A DNA stretch of 64,000 nt from Winogradskyella sp. PG-2 (GTDB taxonomy: Bacteria > Bacteroidota > Bacteroidia > Flavobacteriales > Flavobacteriaceae): contig NZ_AP014583.1 in the NCBI RefSeq assembly GCF_000828715.1, forward strand, positions 1,486,001 through 1,550,000, in the 5' to 3' direction. The position numbers and the translations under genes are program-made. Of the stretch, positions 54,289-63,608 are shown in pieces (positions within the stretch are counted from its first letter, which is position 1; each line of letters opens with the position of its first letter). Under the pieces are notes generated by a model. It did no database searches. It saw only the letters and a program-made list of their open reading frames with translations, and was not told the origin of the DNA.

Positions 54289-55974
54289 TCCTTTTGGAAT
54301 AGCATGAATTAACTTCTTAGTATAATTATGCTCAGGTGATTTGTAAATTTTATCTGAATCTCCCATTTCTTCAATTTTTCCTTTATTCATTACAATCAAT
54401 TGGTCAGCCATATATTTAACAACAGCTAAATCGTGTGAAATAAATAAGTATGTAAAACCAAATTGCTCCTTTAAGTTATTTAACAGATTTAATACTTGTG
54501 CCTGAACAGAAATATCAAGCGCAGAAACTGATTCATCACAAACAATTAGTTGAGGTTCTAAGGCTATAGTTCTTGCAATGCCAATTCTTTGGCGTTGACC
54601 ACCAGAAAACTCGTGAGGGTATCTGTAGAAAGTGTCACGGTCTAAACCAACTTTTTCTAATATAAATAAGACCTTTTCTTTACGCTCCTTATTAGAATTT
54701 CCAATGTGATGAACTCTCATTGGTTCTAAAATTGCATTCCCAATCATCATTCTTGGATTCAATGAGGCAAAAGGGTCTTGAAAAATAATTTGAATATCCT
54801 TTCTTAACGCACGTAATTCTCTAGTTTTTAAATCAATTATAGATTTATCATTGTATAGAATTCTTCCAGCTGTTGCTTTATCTAATTGTAAAATTGCATT
54901 ACCTAATGTAGATTTTCCACAGCCGGATTCACCAACTAAACCCACTGTTTCGCCTGGATATATTTTAAAACTTACACCATCTACTGCTTTAAAAGGAGTG
55001 TTTTTAGCAAACCAACCTGTTTTAGAAAGATAAGTTTTTTCAACATCAATGACTTCTAACAAAGGTTTTTTATTATAAAGGTCTTTATGGTGTTTTATAC
55101 GTTCTTCTTTAGATATGATTGTCTTGTCAATAGAATCAGACAAAAAATCTGAAATTGTTGGAAGTTTTTTTAATCTTAATTGAGTAGATGGTGTTGCACC
55201 AATTAGAGCTTTAGTATAATTGTGTTTTGGAGTCTTAAAAATTGTATGGGTTGCACCTTGTTCAACAATTTCACCATTATACATAACCATGACCTCATCG
55301 GCTAATTCTGAAACCAAAGACAAGTCGTGTGAAATAAAGAGTATACTCATTTCTGTTTCTTTTTGAATCATTTTGAGTAATTCTAATATATCTTTTTGAA
55401 CCGTTACATCTAAAGCTGTAGTAGGCTCGTCTGCAATTAACAATTTAGGTTTGCAAGCAATTGCCATAGCAATCATAACACGTTGTTTTTGCCCACCAGA
55501 AATTTCGTGAGGGTAAGCTTTAATAATTCTTTCAGGATTTGGAAGCTTAACTTTTTCAAAAAGATCTAACACCTCTAACTTAATTTCAGATTTAGATAAT
55601 TCAAAGTGCTGTCCTAAAATTTCTTCAACTTGTTTACCACAGCGCATTGAGGGATTTAATGAGCTCATTGGCTCTTGAAAGATCATGGCAATCTCTTTTC
55701 CTCGTAAATTTTGAAACTTTTTTTCTGAAAGCTTGACAATATCTACGTTATTAAATTCAATTGAGCCAGAAGTTATTTTAGAAGTACCCATAGGTAGTAA
55801 GCCCATTATGGACAAGGAAGTTATTGATTTACCTGAACCAGATTCACCTACTATTGCTACAATCTTATTGGTTCCAATTTCAAACGAAACAGATTTAATA
55901 ATCTGATTTTCAATCTTTTTATTGAAAAATGAAATAGAAAGATTTTTGACTTTAAGTAAAATATTACTTGGCAT
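54283..55974 (-). CDS. Double-domain peptide/nickel-type ABC transporter ATPase (OppDF/YejF type)
   Basis: 563 residues from ATG 55974, the start favoured by the promoter; a start 6 nt earlier is also open. Two complete ATPase domains lie in tandem: Walker A GESGSGKS near 41 and GESGCGKS near 352; signatures SGGQKQR and SGGQRQR; Walker B LLIADEPTTALD and LIVCDESVSALD. The oligopeptide-type extension (VEQGATHTIFKTPKHNYTKAL) follows each. It powers a peptide importer or exporter whose permeases are not in the window. Confidence 0.95.
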   Translation of the reverse strand: MPSNILLKVKNLSISFFNKKIENQIIKSVSFEIGTNKIVAIVGESGSGKSITSLSIMGLLPMGTSKITSGSIEFNNVDIVKLSEKKFQNLRGKEIAMIFQEPMSSLNPSMRCGKQVEEILGQHFELSKSEIKLEVLDLFEKVKLPNPERIIKAYPHEISGGQKQRVMIAMAIACKPKLLIADEPTTALDVTVQKDILELLKMIQKETEMSILFISHDLSLVSELADEVMVMYNGEIVEQGATHTIFKTPKHNYTKALIGATPSTQLRLKKLPTISDFLSDSIDKTIISKEERIKHHKDLYNKKPLLEVIDVEKTYLSKTGWFAKNTPFKAVDGVSFKIYPGETVGLVGESGCGKSTLGNAILQLDKATAGRILYNDKSIIDLKTRELRALRKDIQIIFQDPFASLNPRMMIGNAILEPMRVHHIGNSNKERKEKVLFILEKVGLDRDTFYRYPHEFSGGQRQRIGIARTIALEPQLIVCDESVSALDISVQAQVLNLLNNLKEQFGFTYLFISHDLAVVKYMADQLIVMNKGKIEEMGDSDKIYKSPEHNYTKKLIHAIPKGL

Positions 55975-55977
55975 ATA

Positions 55978-56010
55978 CAAAAATAATTAAAAAAGCAAAG
56001 ATGAAATCAA
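55978..56010 (-). promoter_or_regulatory. Promoter of the peptide ABC ATPase gene, near-leaderless
   Basis: Minus strand: TTG (56010-56008), 22 nt, TATTTTTG (55985-55978), ending 3 nt before ATG 55974. The mRNA would start at or next to the start codon. Confidence 0.5.
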
Positions 56011-56200
56011 CTAAAAGTCCCTCATATAATCTAAAAAGCATGAATTTGTATGATTTTTTTAAAAAACTAAAAATGAGCATGTTACGTGAATTAATAAAAA
56101 TAAAAGGCACACTTTATCGATTAAAAATGCGTTTTATCTATGTTTTTAAAAAAATTATAATATATTAGCAGCCTAAATATATTCATTGAATCCCAAACAA

Positions 56201-59200
56201 ATGAAAAAAATTACTTTAAGCTTAACCGCTTTGCTGATGCTTTTATTTACTGTAAACGCTCAAACTACAGAAAAAGAAAAAGCCGAAAATTATTTGAGTT
56301 CTAAAGGAGAACTGACGTTTACATTTCAAGTTGCTAATGACTCTGACGTGGAGTTCTTGACAGGAGAAATGTCTTTAATTCATTATGACCCAACCACTAA
56401 AATAGTGAAAGCTTGGGCAAACACCGCTCAGTTTAGAGTGTTTGAAGCTTTGGAAATTGCATACAGTGTTCCTGTGGTCGAAAATGAAGTTGAGGAATCT
56501 ATAATCTATGATGTAAGACCGTTAGAAAGTAGATCTCAAAGCCTTATTATAGGTAATACAAGTGCTTTTACCGCTGATGCTTCAAACTTAACGTTTCCAT
56601 TAAGTAGTTATCCAACTTATGCTGAATATGCCCAACAAATGCAGGATTTTCAAAATGATTACCCAGCGTTAGTTGAAACATTTAGTATCGGAACCACTGG
56701 TGAAGGTGATAAAGAATTGTTATTTGTAAAAATTTCTGATAACGTAGCAACAGATGAACATGAGCCGAAGTTATTAATGACGTCGTCCATTCATGGTGAT
56801 GAAGTTGTTGGATATCCAATGATGTTAACACTTATTGACTACATCTTAACGGTTTATAGTAATACGGGTCATGCCGATCATACGCGTGTTAAGAACTTAG
56901 TTGAGAATACTGAAATTTGGATTAATCCAAGTGCTAATCCAGATGGAACTTATCATAACAGTGCAGATAATACATCAGTAATAAATGCACGTAGAGGAAA
57001 CGCAAACAATATAGATTTAAATAGAAATTATCCAGATAATGTTGCTGGCCCTCATTATGATGGGGAAGTTTATCAAGTAGAGACTTTGGCATTTATGGCA
57101 ATGGCAGATGCTAATGATTTTGTTGTTGCGGCCAATTTTCACAGTGGTACAGAACTTATAAATTATCCATTTGATAATGCTTATGTAAACGAACATGAAC
57201 ATTCTGATGGGGATTGGTACGAGTATGTAAGTGTAGAATATGCAGGACACTGTCAAGCAGACGCTGTTGCAGGTAATAGTTCTTCACCTACTTATGATAA
57301 TAAATCATCGTATATGACTGATGATGAAGATAGTCATATTTTTCCAAGCGATGGAGTAACTCATGGTGCAGAATGGTATAAAGTTTTTGGTGGTCGTCAA
57401 GATTATATGAATTTTTACCAACATTGTAGGGAGGTTACAATAGAGCTTTCGGATACTAAAATCTTACCAGAAAGTTCTTTGGACGATTATTGGTATTACA
57501 ATAGAGACGCATTATTAGATTATTTGACACAAGGTACTTATGGTTTCAGAGGCTTAATTTTAGATGCAAGTAATAGCAAGCCTATCGAAGACGCTAAAAT
57601 ATCTATAGTAGGACATGACACTTATGGTTCAGAAGTATATGCGGATAATCACGGTGCATATTACAGGCCAATTAAAGCAGGTACTTACGATATATTAATT
57701 GAAGCATCATGTTATCAATCAGTAACACTATCAAGTCAATTAATTTCAGATAACCAAACGATAGTTTTAGCAGATGTTTTATTAACACCTATAGCAACTG
57801 TGCCATTAGGATTAGCCGCTTCTAATGTAGTTTCGGATTCAGCCATATTAAGTTGGGAAGAAGTATCAGGAGCAGATTATAGTTTACAATACAGAGAAGT
57901 AGGTTCTTCAACATGGACTATAATTGATTTATCTGAAACAAGTTTACAATTAACAAGCTTAAATGCTTTAACTGAATATGAAGCTCAAATAAGAAGCAAT
58001 TGCAATGGCAAAAATTCGGCGTTTAGTAGTTCAGTGCTATTTACAACGACTGATTTATCTAGCTGTGTAGGAACGTTAATATCAACATTTCCTCATTTAG
58101 AAACTTTTGACTCTGGTATTGGCGATTGGTCACAAGATTCAGTTGATGATGGTGATTGGACATTAAATGCTAATGGCACGCCAAATAACGGCACAGGACC
58201 ATCAGATGATATTACTGGAGGTGGAAATTATTTTTATACAGAAGCGTCATCTAACGGACTAGGTTCAAATGCTACAACTATTTTAACAAGCCCATGCTAT
58301 GATCTTTCGAGTTTAATAGAAGGTACTTTTGCGTTTTATTATCATATGTATGGTACAAATGTTGGTGATTTAGATTTAGAAATATCTTCTGATAATGGTG
58401 CGAATTGGACAAACATATTTTCAGCTTCTGGCAATATTGGTGATATATGGAATTTAATAAATATTGACTTAAGTAGTTATTTAGGCGAAACAGTGAAATT
58501 CAGATTTATAGGCCTTACAGGTAATGGTTGGAGTAGTGATATAGCTATTGATAATATAAGTGTAGGAGATCCTATTGTTCCTGAATATTGTGATTCTCAA
58601 TCAACTAATGCTAATCTTTATTTAGGTATTGCAAGTGTGCAACTTAACTCAATTGATAATACGTCTAGCTCACAGTTATATACTGATTATACTGGCATTT
58701 CAACGACATTAGCCATAAACAGCACATATAGCTTAACTATAACACCAGAATATAATGTATCAACAAGCAATGCAGTTGGTTATTCTGTTTGGATAGATTA
58801 TAATTTTGATGGTGATTTTATTGATTCAGGTGAACAAATATTTTCACAAAGTCCTATTACAGGCGGTGGATCTGTATCAGGAAATTTTACTATACCTTCA
58901 AATATTGATACAGGTAACGTGAGAATGAGAGTATCGTTAAAATTTAATGATATTCCAGATTCATGTGAAGTATTTACATACGGCGAAGTAGAAGATTATA
59001 ATATTTATCTGTATGATGGTTTGGTATACAACAATAGTATTTGGTCTCCGAATGCACCATCAACTTTAACAAGTTTGGAAAGCGTATTGGTAGAAGATGG
59101 GACTTATAATGTTAATTCAGATATCAGTATTGATAACATAGAAATTAATCCAGGAGCAACTGTTAATCTTAGTAAAGCAAATAGTATTACAATAAATAAT

Positions 59201-60601
59201 GGTATTATAAATAATGGTGAGTTCGTTTTAAATTCCGATTCTAATGAATATTCTAGTTTAGTAGTAGATGGATCAATAACTGGGGATATAAAATATAATC
59301 GTCATGTTAATTCTAATGCAAACGGAAATGATTTGATATCACCACCAGTTAGTGGCCAATCCTTTACAGATTTTATTACAAATAATTCTAATATTTTGTC
59401 TAACACTGGTCAAACACTATATCTTTTTGGTCCTTTTGAAAAACCAGCAAATGATTACCAACTCTTTACTAATGTTGAATCGTCAAGTCTTATAGCGGGC
59501 ACAGGATACAGAGCAGCATCAACAGATAATCAAGGATTTATGTTTTCTGGGGCTGTTACAAATACTGAGTTAGTTGTTCCTATTGTTAAAGTGGGTAGTA
59601 GTAATGAAGAATGGAATTTAATAGGTAATCCTTATACCTCATATATAAAATTGGCTGATTTTTTAGCAGCAAACTTATCAGAACTAGACCCACAAAGTGC
59701 AGCTGTTTATGGTTATGATGCAGATGATACTAACGGCAGTAATTGGGCAATTTGGAATTTAGCATATTCAGATGCCAATCCAAATACTTTAATTGCACCT
59801 GGACAAGGATTTTTTGTATCATCTAAAGATGGGGGAGCTAATATTTCTTTTACACCATCAATGAGATCTTTAGGTTCTTCAGATGATTTTATCGCTGGTA
59901 GAACAGGAACAAATTCAATAAATCATTCTGTAATTGAAATTTCTTCAGCTACTCAAATGTATAGCACAGAGCTATATTTAACTAATAATGCCACACTAGG
60001 CTTAGATTTAGGCTATGACGCTGAACATTTTGGCGGAGCACCTTCTCAGTTTGCAATTTATTCTGAGCTTACTCAGGATAATCAAGGGTTAGATATGGCT
60101 ATTCAGTCTATAGGCTTTGATGATATCGACAATAATACAGTTATCCCTTTAGGAGTTAACGTTGCTCAAGGGGAACAGGTTACGATTAGTTTAACCGAAT
60201 CTAATTTTGAGTATAGTCTATATTTAGAAGATACTTTTACAAACACATTTACACTTTTAAACACATCAGGCTATACATTTAACGCAGATACAAATTTATC
60301 TGGTACAGGACGTTTTTACTTAAGACTTTCTCAAAGTGTGTTGTCAGTTAGTGATTCTAATTTAGATAAGATTCAAATATATACTGATTCAGATCTTGAA
60401 AAGATAATTGTAAAAGGAGAATTAGATGAAGCTACGGAATTTATACTTTATGATATTCAAGGAAGAGAAGTTATGAAAAGGACACTAGATTCTAAAGACA
60501 ATATTCATTCTATAAACACCTCCCAATATATAACAGGCGTTTACCTCGTAAAGTTGACTAATAATTTAAATTCTATTACTCAGAGGCTTATTATTAGATA
60601 A
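56201..60601 (+). CDS. T9SS-secreted zinc carboxypeptidase (M14) with multiple extracellular domains
   Basis: 1466 residues from ATG 56201 (a TTG at 56186 is in frame), starting with the signal KKITLSLTALLMLLFTVNAQ. The M14 peptidase (about 135-440) has the zinc motif SIHGDEVVG, the substrate arginine in INARRGN, LNRNYPD, the third ligand FHSGTE and the catalytic glutamate in EVTIELSD. Then come a regulatory-like beta domain (about 445-530), a fibronectin type III domain, a jelly-roll/MAM-like domain, a GEVED domain (ends GEVEDYNI) and a C-terminal T9SS type A sorting domain (LYDIQGREV, GVYLVKL). It digests extracellular protein; the last 670 residues resemble the next gene. Confidence 0.93.
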   Translation: MKKITLSLTALLMLLFTVNAQTTEKEKAENYLSSKGELTFTFQVANDSDVEFLTGEMSLIHYDPTTKIVKAWANTAQFRVFEALEIAYSVPVVENEVEESIIYDVRPLESRSQSLIIGNTSAFTADASNLTFPLSSYPTYAEYAQQMQDFQNDYPALVETFSIGTTGEGDKELLFVKISDNVATDEHEPKLLMTSSIHGDEVVGYPMMLTLIDYILTVYSNTGHADHTRVKNLVENTEIWINPSANPDGTYHNSADNTSVINARRGNANNIDLNRNYPDNVAGPHYDGEVYQVETLAFMAMADANDFVVAANFHSGTELINYPFDNAYVNEHEHSDGDWYEYVSVEYAGHCQADAVAGNSSSPTYDNKSSYMTDDEDSHIFPSDGVTHGAEWYKVFGGRQDYMNFYQHCREVTIELSDTKILPESSLDDYWYYNRDALLDYLTQGTYGFRGLILDASNSKPIEDAKISIVGHDTYGSEVYADNHGAYYRPIKAGTYDILIEASCYQSVTLSSQLISDNQTIVLADVLLTPIATVPLGLAASNVVSDSAILSWEEVSGADYSLQYREVGSSTWTIIDLSETSLQLTSLNALTEYEAQIRSNCNGKNSAFSSSVLFTTTDLSSCVGTLISTFPHLETFDSGIGDWSQDSVDDGDWTLNANGTPNNGTGPSDDITGGGNYFYTEASSNGLGSNATTILTSPCYDLSSLIEGTFAFYYHMYGTNVGDLDLEISSDNGANWTNIFSASGNIGDIWNLINIDLSSYLGETVKFRFIGLTGNGWSSDIAIDNISVGDPIVPEYCDSQSTNANLYLGIASVQLNSIDNTSSSQLYTDYTGISTTLAINSTYSLTITPEYNVSTSNAVGYSVWIDYNFDGDFIDSGEQIFSQSPITGGGSVSGNFTIPSNIDTGNVRMRVSLKFNDIPDSCEVFTYGEVEDYNIYLYDGLVYNNSIWSPNAPSTLTSLESVLVEDGTYNVNSDISIDNIEINPGATVNLSKANSITINNGIINNGEFVLNSDSNEYSSLVVDGSITGDIKYNRHVNSNANGNDLISPPVSGQSFTDFITNNSNILSNTGQTLYLFGPFEKPANDYQLFTNVESSSLIAGTGYRAASTDNQGFMFSGAVTNTELVVPIVKVGSSNEEWNLIGNPYTSYIKLADFLAANLSELDPQSAAVYGYDADDTNGSNWAIWNLAYSDANPNTLIAPGQGFFVSSKDGGANISFTPSMRSLGSSDDFIAGRTGTNSINHSVIEISSATQMYSTELYLTNNATLGLDLGYDAEHFGGAPSQFAIYSELTQDNQGLDMAIQSIGFDDIDNNTVIPLGVNVAQGEQVTISLTESNFEYSLYLEDTFTNTFTLLNTSGYTFNADTNLSGTGRFYLRLSQSVLSVSDSNLDKIQIYTDSDLEKIIVKGELDEATEFILYDIQGREVMKRTLDSKDNIHSINTSQYITGVYLVKLTNNLNSITQRLIIR

Positions 60602-60624
60602 AATTATCATCATATATTAAATAT

Positions 60625-60653
60625 AAAAGCTCAGAAATTTTCTGAGCTTTTTG
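60625..60653 (+). terminator. Terminator after the carboxypeptidase
   Basis: AAAAGCTCAGAA (60625-60636) and TTCTGAGCTTTT (60640-60651), perfect 12-base arms with a minimal loop, then T's. It is 23 nt after the stop. Confidence 0.88.
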
Positions 60654-60921
60654 TTTTTTGAAATTCAAAGAAAGTGCTTTAATAATTCTGTATTAAAGCA
60701 AAATTGTATACTATTTAAAGAATGCCAAAGGCTTAGTTTAAGTATTAGAAAGAGAAATATTTTATTCTACTTTTTTAAAATTACAAGTTAGAGATAGTTT
60801 CTTTTACATTCATCGATAGTAAATTGCTACCCATCGAAAATCAAAGAATTTCTGTGTAAAGAGAAAAGATATTTGTGTCAGATTAAACAAAGTAATATTT
60901 ACACTTTAAGCCCAACTTCTT
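60654..60921. other. Intergenic region before the second T9SS protein
   Basis: No gene seen. It contains the CATCGA pair (60811-60837) and a near -7 element GATATTTG (60869-60876, one base off TAnnTTTG) that would start transcription about 40 nt before ATG 60922. Confidence 0.35.
60811..60837 (+). repeat. CATCGA direct repeat, 21-nt period
   Basis: CATCGA at 60811-60816 and again at 60832-60837, exactly two helical turns apart, 85-111 nt before the start codon. This is the best-formed of four such sites in the window. Confidence 0.45.
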
Positions 60922-63270
60922 ATGATTTCTAATTTGCGCAGTCTAATATTTGTCTCTTTTTTTGTCTATCAAATTAATGCACAAATACCGTCAACACCGT
61001 TTAATTTATTATCCAGCAATACTTCTGAAACATCAGTAGATTTAGCTTGGGATCAATCTGAAAACTCAGATAACACATTTACATATGATGTATATAAAGA
61101 TGGTGTCTTTTTAATGAACTCTTCATCTACGTCATTACAAGTAAATGAACTGTCTGGATCTACTATGTATATATTTACTGTTAAAGCGAAAGACAATTTC
61201 AATAATGAATCTCCTCCAAGTAATGAACTAGCTGTTATTACTTTGGATTCAACATTAGGTTTCTGTAATTCTAGCAGTAATATTTTTAATGAAGAATGGA
61301 TCGAAAGAGTTCAATTAAATACAATAGATAATACTTCTTCAAATCAAGCTTATTCTGATTTTACGTCATTATCTACGACTTTATATAAAGAGACAGAATA
61401 TTCTATTTCAATTACACCTACTTGGTTAGATGTAGTTTGGAGCGAAGCTTATTCTGTATGGATAGATTATAATCTAGATGGAGATTTTGAAGATGAAGGG
61501 GAGCAAGTATGGACACAAAATGCAACACAAGATACTATTGTATCAGGTAATTTTACCGTTCCATCATCTTCTATTTCTGGTATAACTAGAATGCGAGTAT
61601 CAATGAAATATAATGATATTCCAGATCCATGTGAAAATTTTAATTGGGGAGAAGTCGAAGATTATGCGATAAACATTGTTGGTACAAATGATTTAATCTT
61701 TTCTAATGGAACTTGGAGTCCAGAAGCCCCATCAGGTAATGCTATAGCCAATGACATATTTATCTTAGATGGAAATTATATTATAGATTCTGATATTACT
61801 GTTAATAATATTGAAGTTAAATCAAATGCAACAATAACAATTTTAAAGAATGGTTCTTTAGTAGTAAATGGAAACCTGGTCTCTAACAATAATGTTACTT
61901 TAGAATCCGATTCTGATGAATACTCAAGTTTAATTGTAACTGGATTTGCTGCGGGGAATGTTATTTATAAACGTCATATTAATGCATCCGCATCAGGCAA
62001 CGATTTAATAGCACCTCCTGTTTTAGGACAACAGTTTAATGATTTTATTACTGAGAATCCTAATATAGTTAGTAACGGAGCAGGTACATTGTTTTTATTT
62101 GGTCCTTTTGATAAAACTACGGGTTCATATATTACTTATGCAAATACAGAAACAGCAAAATTAAGGAGTTCAAATGGCTATCGTGCTGCTTCTACGGATA
62201 ATAGTACTTTTACTTTTACAGGTTTAGTAACGACTAAAGATGTATCTGCACCAGTATCCATATCTGATTCTTCATCACCAGAGTGGAACTTAATAGGTAA
62301 TCCATACCCATCATATATTAAACTAAGTGATTTTTTAAGCTTAAATAACTCAAAATTTAATACAGAACGAGCAGGAATTTATGGTTATGATGGTAATGCT
62401 ACTGATGGTTGGGTAATTTGGAACCAAGCCTATTCTGATGCTAATCCTAATGCTAAGATTGCACCAGGACAAGGTTTTTTAGTAGGTGTTAATTCTAGTG
62501 ATATAAATTTTGATTTTACTTCTAACATGCGAGTTACTGGTAATTCTGATGATTTTATATCAGGTAGACAACCTGAGGTAAATATTTCTCATTTACAACT
62601 TCAACTCAGTAATGAATCGAATTTTTATAAAACAGATTTTTATGTAACTGATAATGCGACGCTAGGACAAGATCCTAATTACGACTCTGAAATTTATGGT
62701 TCTGCTCCGTCATTCTCCTTATATTCACATTTAGTTGAAGACAATGAGGATAAAGCAATAGGTGTTCAATCTATAGGCAATACCATATTATCAGATGTGA
62801 TTATTCCGTTGGGTTTACATGTTGTTGCGGGTGAACAAGCTACAATTAGTATTTCTGAAACTACACTTAATGAAGAAGTAGAAATTTATTTAGAAGACAG
62901 ACAGAATAATACATTCACTTTATTAAACAATTCAGTTTATAATTTGAACACTGATATAGCCCTAGTTGGTGCCGGTCGTTTTTATTTAAGATTTACCCAA
63001 AATAGCACACTTAATGTAAACAAAGATGAATTCAAGGGTATTAGAATTTATAACACTAACGCTACTAATACCATAACTGTTAAAGGTCATTTAGATAATA
63101 ATCCGACATTATATATATATGACCTACAAGGTAGATTGATGAAAGTAGAAACATTAGAATCAAATAGAAGTTCAAATAATATTCACGCATCCTATTTAAG
63201 CGCAGGTGTTTATGTAGTGAAGTTGAAGAATGACTATCAACAGAAAGTTGAAAAAATAATCGTTAAATAA
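60922..63270 (+). CDS. T9SS-secreted protein with fibronectin type III and GEVED domains
   Basis: 782 residues. A signal peptide (about 1-20, ending NAQ), a fibronectin type III domain (about 25-110), a GEVED domain (about 115-250, ends GEVEDYAI), a beta-helix/LamG-like stretch rich in Asn and Ser and a type A T9SS sorting domain (LYIYDLQGRLMKVETL, GVYVVKL). From residue 114 on it matches the C-terminal 670 residues of the carboxypeptidase, for example SGNDLIAPPVLGQQFNDF against NGNDLISPPVSGQSFTDF. No enzyme domain is visible, so adhesion or glycan binding is likely. Confidence 0.9.
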   Translation: MISNLRSLIFVSFFVYQINAQIPSTPFNLLSSNTSETSVDLAWDQSENSDNTFTYDVYKDGVFLMNSSSTSLQVNELSGSTMYIFTVKAKDNFNNESPPSNELAVITLDSTLGFCNSSSNIFNEEWIERVQLNTIDNTSSNQAYSDFTSLSTTLYKETEYSISITPTWLDVVWSEAYSVWIDYNLDGDFEDEGEQVWTQNATQDTIVSGNFTVPSSSISGITRMRVSMKYNDIPDPCENFNWGEVEDYAINIVGTNDLIFSNGTWSPEAPSGNAIANDIFILDGNYIIDSDITVNNIEVKSNATITILKNGSLVVNGNLVSNNNVTLESDSDEYSSLIVTGFAAGNVIYKRHINASASGNDLIAPPVLGQQFNDFITENPNIVSNGAGTLFLFGPFDKTTGSYITYANTETAKLRSSNGYRAASTDNSTFTFTGLVTTKDVSAPVSISDSSSPEWNLIGNPYPSYIKLSDFLSLNNSKFNTERAGIYGYDGNATDGWVIWNQAYSDANPNAKIAPGQGFLVGVNSSDINFDFTSNMRVTGNSDDFISGRQPEVNISHLQLQLSNESNFYKTDFYVTDNATLGQDPNYDSEIYGSAPSFSLYSHLVEDNEDKAIGVQSIGNTILSDVIIPLGLHVVAGEQATISISETTLNEEVEIYLEDRQNNTFTLLNNSVYNLNTDIALVGAGRFYLRFTQNSTLNVNKDEFKGIRIYNTNATNTITVKGHLDNNPTLYIYDLQGRLMKVETLESNRSSNNIHASYLSAGVYVVKLKNDYQQKVEKIIVK

Positions 63271-63516
63271 ATTAGACATGCTTTATTTCATTATTAATCT
63301 AATTTTTTACCTCATAATTTTGGTAAAATTGTAATAACAACAATGGTATTTTAATAAAATACTTAAGGCTAACTTGGATGACTTAGTATTAAATTTTAGA
63401 AACAACAATTATCTGCATTGTTTTTAAAATTTAATAATAAGTCATTTTATTTTGTAGTCTTTTTCTTTGATATTAATGTGTTAAAACCACAAATCAATGT
63501 TCTTTTACAAAGTTTG
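63271..63516. other. AT-rich intergenic region
   Basis: No gene or clear terminator recognised between the second T9SS protein and the palindrome at 63517. Confidence 0.4.
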
Positions 63517-63532
63517 ACGAAAACGTTTTCGT
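63517..63532. promoter_or_regulatory. Perfect 16-base palindrome, LacI-family operator-like
   Basis: ACGAAAACGTTTTCGT is its own reverse complement and has the AACGTT centre of PurR/CcpA/LacI-type operators (ACGCAAACGTTTGCGT is the PurR form). It lies 77 nt before ATG 63609, suitable for controlling that gene. Sugar-responsive LacI regulators use such sites in Bacteroidota. Confidence 0.6.
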
Positions 63533-63608
63533 AAAAATTCACATATTAACAAAAATTTAATATTTTCGTTAAATATTTAATAATATCAACACTAACTATT
63601 AGAAGAAA

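Noticed and set aside
56001..56168. A 55-residue basic ORF between the ABC ATPase and the carboxypeptidase
   Set aside because: It is made of AT-rich Lys/Ile/Leu codons, lies over the divergent promoter of the ABC gene and matches nothing I know.
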